Source: Candidatus Obscuribacterales bacterium
GTDB lineage: Bacteria > Cyanobacteriota > Vampirovibrionia > Obscuribacterales > Obscuribacteraceae
Assembly: GCA_019750335.1 (NCBI GenBank)
Contig: JAIEOQ010000004.1
Span: forward strand, 397,112-461,111
Length of the DNA stretch: 64,000 nucleotides
Reading direction: 5' to 3'
Shown here: piece after piece, positions 27,467 to 36,294 of the stretch
Layout: every line of letters starts with the position of its first letter
How positions within the stretch are numbered: the first letter of the stretch is position 1
Made by a program: the position numbers and the translations under genes
Notes under the pieces: generated by a model
Database searches by the model: none
Seen by the model: only the letters and a program-made list of their open reading frames with translations
What the model was told of the DNA's origin: nothing

Positions 27467-27820
27467 ATGAATAACTGTCTAACAATGGTCGGATATGTGG
27501 GACAAAAGCCAGAAGTCAAAAACTTTGCAGCTACCGGTAACAAGCTTGTGAAGTTCAGCATCGGAGTCAAGGAGTTTTCTTCCAATGACGATGAACAAAA
27601 AACGCTCTGGTTAGATGTGGAAGCCTGGAATAGCATAGGTGAGCGGGTGGTTGCGGCAGTCACCAAAGGACGCGAAATAGCCGTTACTGGGCGCCTGGGA
27701 CTGAATTCATACGTAAAGGACGGTGATGATGGCCAACAAATTGAAGTGACCAAGCCTATCCTGAAGCTCAGCGGGTTCCATTTATGTGGACGTAAGCCGA
27801 GGAAAGAAACCGATAAATAG
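27467..27820 (+). CDS. ssb: Single-stranded DNA-binding protein (117 aa)
   Basis: OB-fold SSB: NNCLTMVGYVGQKPEVKNF, KLVKFSIGVKE, TLWLDVEAWN (the conserved W-x-x-V-x-x-W/F strand) and AVTGRLGLNSY. Much shorter than a cellular SSB: the acidic Pro/Gly-rich tail with DDxPF is missing and it ends RKPRKETDK, as in many plasmid or phage SSBs. ATG at 27467 has GGAGG eight bases upstream. It is preceded by a large inverted repeat and followed by a strong terminator, so it forms a single-gene unit. It probably protects single-stranded DNA during element transfer. Confidence 0.9.
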   Translation: MNNCLTMVGYVGQKPEVKNFAATGNKLVKFSIGVKEFSSNDDEQKTLWLDVEAWNSIGERVVAAVTKGREIAVTGRLGLNSYVKDGDDGQQIEVTKPILKLSGFHLCGRKPRKETDK

Positions 27821-27827
27821 TACATTC

Positions 27828-27869
27828 GGAGGGAAGAGTACCGTTGGGTACTTCTCCCTCCATTTTTTT
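27828..27869 (+). terminator. Strong rho-independent terminator after ssb
   Basis: Fifteen-base arms (27828-27842 and 27847-27861) around loop GTTG form a nearly perfect stem, followed by A and a run of seven T. Confidence 0.92.
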
Positions 27870-28102
27870 GTTTGGAACTATGGCTTGGCTTTTCTATTTG
27901 ACTTTGAAAAAGGACCTGAATCGTTGATGCCGTGAATGCTGAATGTATGGGTGTTTCTGGTTCTAACAGGAAATTGACACATAATGGAGAGACGTTTTGC
28001 GTTTTTTCGATGTATGGTGTCTGAATCGGTCACTCTACATAGTTTTTCCTCGGGCAATATGTGTTATCACCGAAAAGATCTTTGAATCAGGAGGTGCGAA
28101 GG

Positions 28103-28618
28103 ATGCTGATTGTAATAACAGGTGGTCCGTCGGTTGGTAAATCTACTCTGGTCAATGGGCTGAGAGAAGGTGGATATACCGTTATCTCGGAGCAAGCTAC
28201 AGGTGTTATTCAAGAAGGAAAGGTTTTGCCTTGGGTTGACCGAGATGGTTTTCAACGTGAAGTGCTCAAACGGCAGCTTGCTGCGGAAGCACCATTTTTG
28301 GAAAGCGACGAACCCGTATTTCTTGACCGTGGAATATTTGACGGCGAAGCGTATTACATTTGCGATGGATTGCAACCACCAGATATATTCGATGCCGCAT
28401 ATGCAAGCAGATACTCCAGAGTCTTAATTTTGGAAGACCTGGGAATTTTCGAGCAAGATGGCGTCAGGTTTGAGAATTTGGAATTTACGAGGAAGATGAC
28501 GCCGGTGCTGGAATCGTGCTACCGCAGGCGGGGCATCGGAGTGACACGAATCCCGGCTATGACTGCCAGTGCTAGGTTAGAGATAGCGGTTGGCATGGTG
28601 AGCTGTGTGCTTGTCTGA
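28103..28618 (+). CDS. P-loop ATPase/kinase-like protein (AAA_28 type, 171 aa)
   Basis: Starts MLIVITGGPSVGKSTLVNGL, with Walker A GGPSVGKST at residues 7-15. FLDRGIFDGEAYY at the expected distance provides the DR(G/S) nucleotide-kinase-like motif. The size and single domain match small AAA_28/NadR-like nucleotide kinases. The substrate cannot be told. ATG at 28103 follows GGAGG by eight bases. Convergent with the T7-type RNA polymerase gene, with 39 bp between stops. The 230-bp gap before it has no clear gene. Confidence 0.8.
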   Translation: MLIVITGGPSVGKSTLVNGLREGGYTVISEQATGVIQEGKVLPWVDRDGFQREVLKRQLAAEAPFLESDEPVFLDRGIFDGEAYYICDGLQPPDIFDAAYASRYSRVLILEDLGIFEQDGVRFENLEFTRKMTPVLESCYRRRGIGVTRIPAMTASARLEIAVGMVSCVLV

Positions 28619-28657
28619 ATGTTGCTTGTTTCTACAAGTGTTTGTTTTCGAGGGCGG

Positions 28658-30988
28658 CTAGGAGAAGAAATATTTGGAACCAAGCACTTCGTTGATATCT
28701 AAATTTCCGTAGGTCTTAAAGTGAGGCAAGTCGATGTTTGTTCGTTGGATTTGCTCATCTACGAATTTGTCCAGAATCGGTTTGCTATAGATGCTTAAAA
28801 ATTGTTCGCGGATGATTCGATTCATTGTTCCTACATGCCGGGCGTGAACACCAAAGCTATCATGCACGACAGCAACATGATTTATGCCTTCTATCTCTAA
28901 TGAATTGATAACTTTGATGAGATGAGCCGCATCCATTGAATGGACGAAATTGGCGATTATGCCAAGTTCTTGTTTTCGTTTGTTTGTTGGACGAGAATCA
29001 TCAACGGGAAGGAAATAACGAACGCTGAATGTTTTTGTACTTAAGCGTTTGAATAAAGGTTTGCGGTAGTCTTGAACGACTTTGAAGCCGACCGGAGTTG
29101 TCCAAATAACTGGTTCATTTTCTTTTGCCAATTTTCGGGCAATGATTTGCAGCCAGTTTTTTACTGCTGTCGGTCCACTCATTGCTTCCTGTAGAGCAAT
29201 AATAACTTTGTCTCTAAGGTAGATAAGGGCAGGCGTACTGGGATGATGCTTTCTTGCGGCGTCTTTCATTTGCCGTTTTATGCCTTCGGGTGTTACTCCG
29301 TAGGGAGTAGTCATAACTGGTTTCTTTACTATTTTGCGGTCTATCTTTCCTTGCCAGTAAGTTGCCCATGGACTTGTATCAGCAGCAACTATCTCTTCAA
29401 GCTTTTTTGCGACGCGAGTATAAATGTCTTCTGGTTGATCGGTAGACGCGACATTGACTGCCTTTGCTGCATCCTCATCCCTGCTCATAGCGCTAAGGTG
29501 CTGTAGACCGTTGCAGCGTCCATCGACATATACAGGCAAATATGTTTCTTTTGCTCCGTTTTTAATATCTGTCCAGGCGTATGCAGCGGCAAGAAATGCC
29601 CAGGGTTCTTCAGCGGCCAGCCAAAATTTTAATTCACCTGATGGACTGCGGACAACAGATTCAATTAAGTGTTTGTTTTCATTGCACCAGGCATATCGTT
29701 TATCGAGTGTAAGTTTGTCCAGTCCATAAACATTGGCTAGATGGATCGCGGTCCAATATTCGCTTTCTTCATTGACCGGTTCCGGTTTGCCAAATTCGAT
29801 AAGAGCACGGGTTGAGTCATCGGCCTGGTTATTGATGATTTGCGGGACAGCATAAATGCGTCCGCGAAAATCCAGTTGATATGGGAAATAGAAGTGTTGT
29901 CCAAGCAAACTTTCACAAGTGTCTATTTTCGTTTCAATAGAAGCAATGACTTCGGGACGTAATTCGTCTTCGTTTTCCGGAAGGAAAAGCTTATTGCGCA
30001 GGTTTGCGTCATCCCAATAGGTTTTATATAACTCAAACAAGCGAGCATTTATTCGCCAGGAAGTATTTTGTAAGCTATTTACAGCACTCAGTACTTCAGG
30101 CATTTGCTCCATGTCATAGTGTTCGTCATGAACGAAGTTTTCGCCGTTTTTCTTCACGAGCACAGCTGGCATTTTGTAATAGCCTCCGCCACGCAATTCA
30201 GTCCATGGCTTCGGTTCGATGATGGTTGGTAAATTAATTGGAATGGCTAATGTGCCAGCTTTATGCAGTTTATTCCGGCGGTCTACCTGACGCATCATTA
30301 ACCATTCTTGCCCTCGTGGAGTTAAAGATAGCACGGCAGTCTTCTTTTCAAAGTCAACGCCAAGGGCAACGTATGTTTTAGCAAACAATCCGGTTGTTCT
30401 CATTGCCAGCTCGATAAGCGTACCGCCAATAGCTATTTGTCGCGCAAGATTCCACCATGATGGCTCTTTCATGGCGTCAATAATTTCTTGAGTACGTCTG
30501 GTGGCATTCCATTTGTTGCTTTGACGAGCTAAAAGTATGGTTTTTAGTCTGGAATCAGCTGAACATTCAGGATTTCCTTGAGCAATATCTTCATCAAGTT
30601 CCAAGAAGAATTGGTCACGACAATGTTGACCAATTTTCATTGCTGTTCTTCTAAGTGTTGCTTCAGCTTCTTTGCCTTTTTTGTCGATATTTTTGTGGCT
30701 TGTGGATAGCGTATACATGATAGTCATGAGTGTAATCAAGGCAAGCTCATCTTCGGCTAAAGCGGCAATAGGAAAGTCAGCAAGTTGAGCTTTGCCGCGT
30801 TGATTACTTATTGCTTGTTTTCGTTTTCTGATGCTTTCGGTTAGTGGTTCCAAAAATTCTTGCAGAAAACGCTGCTGGAAAGTGCTGAGGCTGGCTTTCT
30901 GGCGGAATCGTTCAGCGCCTTTACTGAAAGCTTGTTTCTCGCGTTGAATTTGTTTGAGCAGCAGCGCATCTTTTGTTTCCGTTGTCAA
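28658..30988 (-). CDS. Single-subunit T7-type DNA-dependent RNA polymerase (776 aa)
   Basis: Carries the palm/fingers motifs of phage and mitochondrial RNA polymerases in order. YFPYQLDFRGRIYAVP (template contact, T7 DWRGRVYAV). YVDGRCNGLQHLSAM with D489 (T7 D537). KKPVMTTPYGV with K555 and Y563 (T7 K631, Y639). ANFVHSMDAAHL. VVHDSFG with D710 (T7 D812). All key catalytic residues are present, so activity is expected. It is about 100 residues shorter than T7 RNAP, mainly in the N-terminal promoter-binding/domain region. TTG start at 30986-30988 with AGAGG upstream; a host-type promoter lies at 31019-31047. No phage structural gene is nearby. Confidence 0.95.
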   Translation of the reverse strand: MTTETKDALLLKQIQREKQAFSKGAERFRQKASLSTFQQRFLQEFLEPLTESIRKRKQAISNQRGKAQLADFPIAALAEDELALITLMTIMYTLSTSHKNIDKKGKEAEATLRRTAMKIGQHCRDQFFLELDEDIAQGNPECSADSRLKTILLARQSNKWNATRRTQEIIDAMKEPSWWNLARQIAIGGTLIELAMRTTGLFAKTYVALGVDFEKKTAVLSLTPRGQEWLMMRQVDRRNKLHKAGTLAIPINLPTIIEPKPWTELRGGGYYKMPAVLVKKNGENFVHDEHYDMEQMPEVLSAVNSLQNTSWRINARLFELYKTYWDDANLRNKLFLPENEDELRPEVIASIETKIDTCESLLGQHFYFPYQLDFRGRIYAVPQIINNQADDSTRALIEFGKPEPVNEESEYWTAIHLANVYGLDKLTLDKRYAWCNENKHLIESVVRSPSGELKFWLAAEEPWAFLAAAYAWTDIKNGAKETYLPVYVDGRCNGLQHLSAMSRDEDAAKAVNVASTDQPEDIYTRVAKKLEEIVAADTSPWATYWQGKIDRKIVKKPVMTTPYGVTPEGIKRQMKDAARKHHPSTPALIYLRDKVIIALQEAMSGPTAVKNWLQIIARKLAKENEPVIWTTPVGFKVVQDYRKPLFKRLSTKTFSVRYFLPVDDSRPTNKRKQELGIIANFVHSMDAAHLIKVINSLEIEGINHVAVVHDSFGVHARHVGTMNRIIREQFLSIYSKPILDKFVDEQIQRTNIDLPHFKTYGNLDINEVLGSKYFFS

Positions 30989-31018
30989 AGTGCCGGACCT
31001 CTTTTAGCAACTTTTACG

Positions 31019-31047
31019 ATTATGGCAATTGGGGCACTTGACCTCAA
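31019..31047 (-). promoter_or_regulatory. Sigma-70-type promoter for the T7-type RNA polymerase gene
   Basis: Leftward TTGAGG (31042-31047), 17-bp spacer, CATAAT (31019-31024). The predicted start lies about 25 bp before the TTG codon, leaving room for the AGAGG site. This implies transcription by host polymerase. Confidence 0.55.
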
Positions 31048-31120
31048 TTCTTGACTACGGCGTTTGTGTTGTGCGCATTGGTTTTTCTGCGTTTTTTGTA
31101 ATTCCACCAAGAGGTAAAGT

Positions 31121-31288
31121 ATGAAACCAAAAACAAATGGACTTCGAGCGGTAGCGGTTCTTAAGTTTGCAAGAAATTGCGTTTTGAGGCTGCTCTCTGT
31201 GGGGCGTCCTAAGTGTAAGGGTGCCTGTGATGCAAGAGGCTGGAAACCTCAAGCAAAAGAGGAGGAGGTAAGTACCGCAAATAAATAG
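31121..31288 (+). CDS. Candidate small basic protein (55 aa)
   Basis: ATG with GAGG six bases upstream; the product is Lys/Arg-rich (MKPKTNGLRAVAVLKFARNC) with a charged end. It lies between the leftward RNA polymerase gene and the excisionase-like gene, 70 bp before the latter. No family; could be an excision/transfer accessory or a leader. Confidence 0.35.
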   Translation: MKPKTNGLRAVAVLKFARNCVLRLLSVGRPKCKGACDARGWKPQAKEEEVSTANK

Positions 31289-31357
31289 AAAGACTGTTGT
31301 CGCTGAATTTTGCAACTGATTTTTGAAATATCCCAAAGTCCAAACAAGGAAACAAAT

Positions 31358-31609
31358 ATGTCTATCAATAACAAACAAAGCCAAGTTGCCTCGGGTAATT
31401 CGAAGACTGAGCCAGTGATATTGCTAACACGCAAGGAAGCCGCAGCTTACCTTGGAATAGCGGAGCAGACTTTAGCTGTATGGAAATGCACTGGCCGTTA
31501 TTATTTGCCTTGCGCAAAGATAGGACGAATTGTGAGGTACAGAAAGTCCGACCTTGATGGTTTCATTGCAAAGCACATGCAGGGAGTTGAGCAACCACGA
31601 TTCTCATAA
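31358..31609 (+). CDS. Excisionase-like MerR-type helix-turn-helix protein (83 aa)
   Basis: A polar N-terminus is followed by LLTRKEAAAYLGIAEQTLAVWKCTGRYYLPCAKIGRIVRYRKSDLDGFI, seen as TRKEAAAYLGIAEQTLAVW and RIVRYRKSDLDGFI: the winged HTH_17 fold of excisionases and plasmid regulators. ATG at 31358 follows AAGGAA by about eight bases; a 16-codon extension is unlikely. Together with the integrase it probably directs excision, or it may control the mobilization genes downstream. Confidence 0.8.
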   Translation: MSINNKQSQVASGNSKTEPVILLTRKEAAAYLGIAEQTLAVWKCTGRYYLPCAKIGRIVRYRKSDLDGFIAKHMQGVEQPRFS

Positions 31610-31892
31610 TGCATTGTGTAGGATAAGTAGCATCGTAAGTAAAGTCATAACGACGGATGTTGTCGGCGCGGAGTGGGCAACGACGCGCAATTAACGGACG
31701 AGCAAAGCGAGCCCTTACCGGAGGTGAGACTTCACCGGATGGTAAGGCAAGATAAAGAGCATTTCTTCTTATTCTGTATGCCACCATCCGTGGGTGTTTT
31801 AAGAACCGATGGATGGGGCTCGCTTTGCAAATTTCACTGTAATTAACTGCAAATACAAATAGGTTGCGCGTCTTAAGAAGAGGAGGGCAAGT
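31610..31892. other. Candidate origin of transfer (oriT) region
   Basis: Gene-free 283 bp directly upstream of mobC and the relaxase. A perfect 13-bp inverted repeat, GCAAAGCGAGCCC (31702-31714) and GGGCTCGCTTTGC (31816-31828), encloses two smaller hairpins: CTTACC...GGTAAG with inner GGTGA/TCACC (31714-31746), and CCATCC...GGATGG. Position next to the relaxase and dense symmetry are typical for oriT. A structured leader RNA is the main alternative. Confidence 0.55.
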
Positions 31893-32318
31893 ATGTCCAA
31901 GCAAAACAATGATCTTAAGTCAAAAATAGATACTTATCTTTCAGGTAGTGATCACGAAAAGTTTTTAGCAATATGCAGGCAGAAACGTAAGACAAGATCG
32001 GAGATAGCGCGTGAAGCCATTCGCTGGTATCTCGATTTTGTAGAGCAAGGAAAGGAGCACAAGAATGAAGCCGAGTTAGCAAAGAACATCAAAAATATGA
32101 CTGATAGAATTTGCGGGATGCTTGCCAGACAAGGAGCGCAAACAGGAACGCTATTTGAGCTTGCCTGGCAGAACCATGTCGAGAATAAGATGCAGGATCG
32201 TTTTGTTGCAGCAGCCAATCAAGTCAAAGCAAGAATGCGTAAGCGGTTAGAAGAAGACGAGAAAGCAGTTGCCGAAAGAATGAGCAAGGTAATCCAGAAT
32301 GATGATAGTAAGGCATAG
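31893..32318 (+). CDS. MobC-like ribbon-helix-helix mobilization protein (141 aa)
   Basis: N-terminal DNA-binding segment (KIDTYLSGSDHEKFLAICRQKRKTRSEIAREAIRWYL, here KRKTRSEIAREAIRWYL) is a ribbon-helix-helix/MobC-like fold, followed by long charged helices. GGAGGG lies five to six bases before the ATG. The gene overlaps the relaxase start by 20 bp. Such proteins bind oriT beside the nick and help the relaxase melt DNA. Confidence 0.75.
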   Translation: MSKQNNDLKSKIDTYLSGSDHEKFLAICRQKRKTRSEIAREAIRWYLDFVEQGKEHKNEAELAKNIKNMTDRICGMLARQGAQTGTLFELAWQNHVENKMQDRFVAAANQVKARMRKRLEEDEKAVAERMSKVIQNDDSKA

Positions 32319-33588
32319 CTATATTTCTGTGAAGGCTAGGCGAGCAGGTGGTAGCGGGGGGATTAAAGCAGCAAGATCCCTTGCCGTCGGTACCGCTCTT
32401 AGCCATGTCAAATATATCCAGCATCGTCCAGGCAAAGACCTGGAGCAAGAAGGGCGAGATGTTTTTACTGACATGGATGATTCTGCTGATTCAAAAATGC
32501 TGCGTCAGCAAATACGTGAATATGAAGGACGCGGAGTAGTTATTCATAAGCTGACGCTTTCGCCTGAAGTAAATCCCAATGATCCAAAGGGATTCACAAG
32601 AGAGGTGATGCACCAGCTCGGGTCGGAGAAAGGTCTTGACCTTGAATGGTGGGCAGTAGCTCATAAGAATACAGATCACCACCATATTCATGTGGTTGTG
32701 ATGCCAAAAGATCGAGAAGGGCGAGCTGTCAGGTTCGATAAAACCGACTATGACCGACTGAAGCAGTATGGAGATAGGTATTTAGAGCGTACTCAATATT
32801 CGGATTGTCGAATGGCGGAGCTAGTAAGACAGGAGAAGAACAGAGAACAACAAAAAGAGCGCCGACAGCAGCTCGAAAGAGAACGGCAAGAACGAATACA
32901 AAAGGGAGAGGAATTGCCATGGTTGCACAAGAAGATCGTTCGAGAGCAGCTTGAGCCATACAAGCAATGGAATAAGGGAAGACAGCCGGAGCAAGAAGAT
33001 TCTTTTGAGTATCTTGACAGGCGATATTCAAAAGATGACGGATATGCGCGACTTACTGGTCTAAGAAAGCATCTGCAAGAGAATACTGACAAGTCGTTAC
33101 GGTTACCAAAAGAGCACTATAAGCGTTTAGAGAATTGGATTGAGCAGAAAGACAGAGCACGTTTTGCAGGCGAACTTGATCGGCAGCTTGCTGGTGCAAA
33201 AGATGCTCAGGCAGCCGGAGAGAAAGTGCGCTCCTCTCCGGCTGCAAATCGGTATGTTGCACCTTTGCAGCAAGAAATGATGCGAAATCCAATTATGGGT
33301 TTATTTCTGACCGAAGCTTCAATTGCCGCGGAAATTGTCCGGTCGATACCACTTACGGATCAAAGAGATCGATTGAAAGAGAATCGCGATGAACTGGAAG
33401 ACGCTAAGCGCGGTAGAGAAGCGAAGCAAAGGCAACGGCGTAATTCAGAGCAGAAAGCAGCTGATGAAGAAATCATAGGCACGCTGGATGAAGCAATAGA
33501 TGAGAACAAGAATGTTCGTGAAGATATGCGCAAGCAAAAACAAAAAGAGAAAGACAAACGCGACAGGGATATTGATTTCATGAGGTAG
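32299..33588 (+). CDS. HUH relaxase (VirD2/MobA-like, 429 aa)
   Basis: Residues 1-170 form the relaxase domain: VKYIQHRPGKD near residue 38 contains the likely catalytic Tyr, and AHKNTDHHHIHVVVMP (near 121-136) is the three-histidine metal motif. The remainder is highly charged, helical and coiled-coil-like (REQQKERRQQLERERQERIQ), ending in DKRDRDIDFMR. It would nick oriT and pilot the strand through a conjugative channel. It overlaps mobC by 20 bp and precedes the coupling protein by 5 bp. Confidence 0.88.
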   Translation: MMIVRHSYISVKARRAGGSGGIKAARSLAVGTALSHVKYIQHRPGKDLEQEGRDVFTDMDDSADSKMLRQQIREYEGRGVVIHKLTLSPEVNPNDPKGFTREVMHQLGSEKGLDLEWWAVAHKNTDHHHIHVVVMPKDREGRAVRFDKTDYDRLKQYGDRYLERTQYSDCRMAELVRQEKNREQQKERRQQLERERQERIQKGEELPWLHKKIVREQLEPYKQWNKGRQPEQEDSFEYLDRRYSKDDGYARLTGLRKHLQENTDKSLRLPKEHYKRLENWIEQKDRARFAGELDRQLAGAKDAQAAGEKVRSSPAANRYVAPLQQEMMRNPIMGLFLTEASIAAEIVRSIPLTDQRDRLKENRDELEDAKRGREAKQRQRRNSEQKAADEEIIGTLDEAIDENKNVREDMRKQKQKEKDKRDRDIDFMR

Positions 33589-33593
33589 CAAAT

Positions 33594-35549
33594 ATGCAAG
33601 CAATAGCACATGAATTCGGCATTGTAGAGACAATGCCGAAAGATTTACCTGTCTTGGCAGTGAATGTTTTAGATAGGCTTGGCTACATCGTATCAAGGGC
33701 CAGCAAGCAGCTCGATCAAATATTGGCAGTTGAAAGAGTAGATGAGCAAATCGGTAGAGATTGGTGGCGCCATGAATACAGAGTTGTTCTTAGATGGTCC
33801 GAATCGTCAACTGGCAAAATGTTAGTTGAGGTTGAGATCTGTGAGCGTAAAGGCGGTGGTACGGCTGAAGATTGCCGCCGGAGATGCAAGCAAATAATTC
33901 GCATGCTTCAGGATGATGCCAGGCGAGCGCAGCATGTTTCTGTCAGTAAATCAAAATCAGCTGTGCATGGGATGGCGACTTGGGGAGATGAGCAGGCTTT
34001 ACGTGACGTCGGATATATCACCAGCAAGCCGGAGGCGACTCGATTAATTATCGGGAAGACCGAGCAAGACGAATATATTTCGGTGCCGGAACTTGTGACT
34101 AACGCCCATGCCATAGTTTGCGGCAGAACCGGCGTTGGTAAATCCAGAGGCTTCTTTATTCCCAATTTGATTGAGCGCCTTGGTACCAACATGGTTGTGA
34201 CCGAAGCAACCCCTGGATATGAGCCTGGTGAGTTATATTCGTTAACCTCCGGCTGGCGTAAGTTGGCGGGGCATCAAATCTACTCGTTTAATCCGGCAGA
34301 TATGACCTCTACTCGTATCAATCCAATTGACCGTGTCAGGTCGGTGTCCGAAACAGAGAAAGCGAGAGAAGCCGAGAAACTTGCCGATCTTATTATCATG
34401 AATGGGGCTTCTGAAGAAGGGCGAGTAGATCCGACATGGGATAGGTCGGAGAAGCAATTATTAGTTTCACTCATACTTCATGCTGCTGCCGGTGAGCCTG
34501 AGATAGGACATATCGGAGCATTAAGGTGGCTTCTGCTTTCAGGAATTAGTCGTGTTCGTCAAGCAATGGCTAAAAGTAATTCCGATCTGGCGCAGATGGA
34601 ATTTGAAGGTTGGCTTGGTTCAACATCCGAGAATTTCAGGTTTGGTGTGATTTCCGGTTTAATGACCAAGCTGAATCCGTGGCTGACGGATCAATTGGTA
34701 GCGCTTACTGAAAAGACTGATGTAGATTTTGACGCTTTGCGGGAGCAACTGTTTACCTTTTACATCGCCGTACCAAGCCGGTCGCGTGAGAGCAAGCTTA
34801 TTGGCTCTCTGCTTGTGAATTTCCTCTTGGATTTCTTACTTGATAGCAAATCGACAATGAAATATCCGACAGCGATGTTTCTGGATGAGTTCACGAATTT
34901 TGGCAAGATAGCAAATATCGCCAACGTTCTATCAATTATACGGAAAGCGCGGATAAGTCTTGTGCTTGGGTTCCAGAATTACTTCCAGCTTGAGCGAATT
35001 TACTCACAGAAAGAAGCTCAAATCATCTTTGACCAGCCAGCGACACAGATTTATTTCCGTCAGAAGAACTTTAAGGAAGCCAAAGTTTTAAGCGAAGCGC
35101 TTGGCAGAACGACGATTGAGGAAGTTTCCGTAAGTGATAGCGGCAGGGTCCAAGAGTTTATCCAGGGCAGAGCGCTGGCAACTCCTGATGAGCTGATTAA
35201 CTTAACAGGCAAGGTAATTGTTTTCACCAATGACACCTGGCCGTTGAAGATTCCCCTCTTTCCCCCTGATGCCTATCAACATGCAATGGAATATCCGCCG
35301 CAGGAACGTCGGCTGCATGAAATTACAGAATCCGTCCGTCGGCGCGGGAGAGTGGGCGGTCAAAAGGACTCCGCTCAAGATGCTGCCACTAGGTCGGGGA
35401 CGAGCAGAAATCGCAATGGCAAAGATTGGAGTAGAAAGCAGCGGAATTCAAATACGCGTACTCTTGAGCAAGAGCACGCTAAGAGCCACAGCACAAATTC
35501 ATATCCCCAAGATGAAACACCGGAGGTAGATGACGTATGGCCTTCATAG
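33594..35549 (+). CDS. VirD4/TraG-type coupling protein lacking membrane segments (651 aa)
   Basis: Walker A GRTGVGKSRG (near residues 176-185), conserved PGYEPGELYSLTSGW and FNPAD, then Walker B PTAMFLDEFTNFGKI (near 425) and NYFQLERIYSQKEAQII are diagnostic of type IV coupling ATPases. The first 130 residues are soluble and charged; the usual two N-terminal transmembrane helices are missing. The last ~75 residues are Arg/Ser/Asn-rich and disordered. ATG follows GAGG by eight bases. The last 13 bp overlap the next gene, which encodes a membrane protein and may supply the anchor. Confidence 0.87.
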   Translation: MQAIAHEFGIVETMPKDLPVLAVNVLDRLGYIVSRASKQLDQILAVERVDEQIGRDWWRHEYRVVLRWSESSTGKMLVEVEICERKGGGTAEDCRRRCKQIIRMLQDDARRAQHVSVSKSKSAVHGMATWGDEQALRDVGYITSKPEATRLIIGKTEQDEYISVPELVTNAHAIVCGRTGVGKSRGFFIPNLIERLGTNMVVTEATPGYEPGELYSLTSGWRKLAGHQIYSFNPADMTSTRINPIDRVRSVSETEKAREAEKLADLIIMNGASEEGRVDPTWDRSEKQLLVSLILHAAAGEPEIGHIGALRWLLLSGISRVRQAMAKSNSDLAQMEFEGWLGSTSENFRFGVISGLMTKLNPWLTDQLVALTEKTDVDFDALREQLFTFYIAVPSRSRESKLIGSLLVNFLLDFLLDSKSTMKYPTAMFLDEFTNFGKIANIANVLSIIRKARISLVLGFQNYFQLERIYSQKEAQIIFDQPATQIYFRQKNFKEAKVLSEALGRTTIEEVSVSDSGRVQEFIQGRALATPDELINLTGKVIVFTNDTWPLKIPLFPPDAYQHAMEYPPQERRLHEITESVRRRGRVGGQKDSAQDAATRSGTSRNRNGKDWSRKQRNSNTRTLEQEHAKSHSTNSYPQDETPEVDDVWPS

Positions 35550-36211
35550 CAATAGTTATTGGAATGCTGGTGTTTATTTTCAGCGCACAGTTTATCGGCG
35601 GAGTAATTTTGCAGGGTAAGGCCGATGGTATCTTCCCTGGATTAGTGCTTGGTATATGGGCTGCCTGGCCGCTCCTGCATTTTGCCAGCGTGTATAAGCA
35701 AAACCTCTTGCACCCGGCGCCAAAAATATACAACGCGCCAGCAAAAGTCGCGTTTGCCAAAATACGCGATATTCTGGCGGAAGCTTCATATAACTATGGC
35801 GACAAATGGCGTGTTGTCACCGCTGACACGCAGTCCGGGCGAATTATGGCAAATCTGCGATTTGCTGAAGAAAGTATCGGCTTTGCTTCTGATTCGCGAA
35901 AGGGTTTTCGCACCACAAATGAACGATTGCAGCGGTTTATTGAATTGGCAATTTATGTCAAAGATGCAGGGCGCGGATCAGCAATAATCCGACTTGATTT
36001 TAGTCCAGTGGCCGAAGGCTTTGGCTATGGTGCCTGCGATTCAATCATAGAAGGCATAAGCGGCGCGATTGAATCTGCTCTTGGTTCGGGCGTATTGGTT
36101 GGTAAACCTGCTGACAGCAAATTACCTGCTCCACCGTGGTGGCTATGGGTGCTTACCGCGATGGCGCTATTTGGACTATTAGGTGGCATGCTCAAAACGC
36201 TATTTAATTGA
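35537..36211 (+). CDS. Membrane protein overlapping the coupling protein (224 aa)
   Basis: Two N-terminal hydrophobic helices (AIVIGMLVFIFSAQFIGGVI and GLVLGIWAAWPLLHF), a ~120-residue soluble alpha/beta domain (KIRDILAEASYNYGDKWRVV; GSAIIRLDFSPVAEGFG), and a C-terminal helix (WWLWVLTAMALFGLLGGML). ATG follows GGAGG and starts 13 bp inside the coupling protein gene, so the two are co-translated. A membrane anchor for the TM-less coupling protein is a reasonable inference; no family was recognised. Confidence 0.75.
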   Translation: MAFIAIVIGMLVFIFSAQFIGGVILQGKADGIFPGLVLGIWAAWPLLHFASVYKQNLLHPAPKIYNAPAKVAFAKIRDILAEASYNYGDKWRVVTADTQSGRIMANLRFAEESIGFASDSRKGFRTTNERLQRFIELAIYVKDAGRGSAIIRLDFSPVAEGFGYGACDSIIEGISGAIESALGSGVLVGKPADSKLPAPPWWLWVLTAMALFGLLGGMLKTLFN

Positions 36212-36294
36212 TTGGTTTGCAGATGTATTGCCCCATTCACTACCTGGCAATGTAAAAACCATCGCCACCACCCAGAGCCGTAGTGGAACGCACA

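Noticed and set aside
27322..27825. Leftward 167-codon ORF opposite ssb
   Set aside because: Complete overlap with a well-supported SSB gene on the other strand and with the upstream inverted repeat.
27983..28084. 33-codon ORF before the P-loop ATPase gene
   Set aside because: No Shine-Dalgarno and no recognisable composition; too weak to list.
31055..31384. Leftward 109-codon ORF upstream of the RNA polymerase gene
   Set aside because: Covers the promoter region of the polymerase gene and the start of the excisionase-like gene; no coding features.
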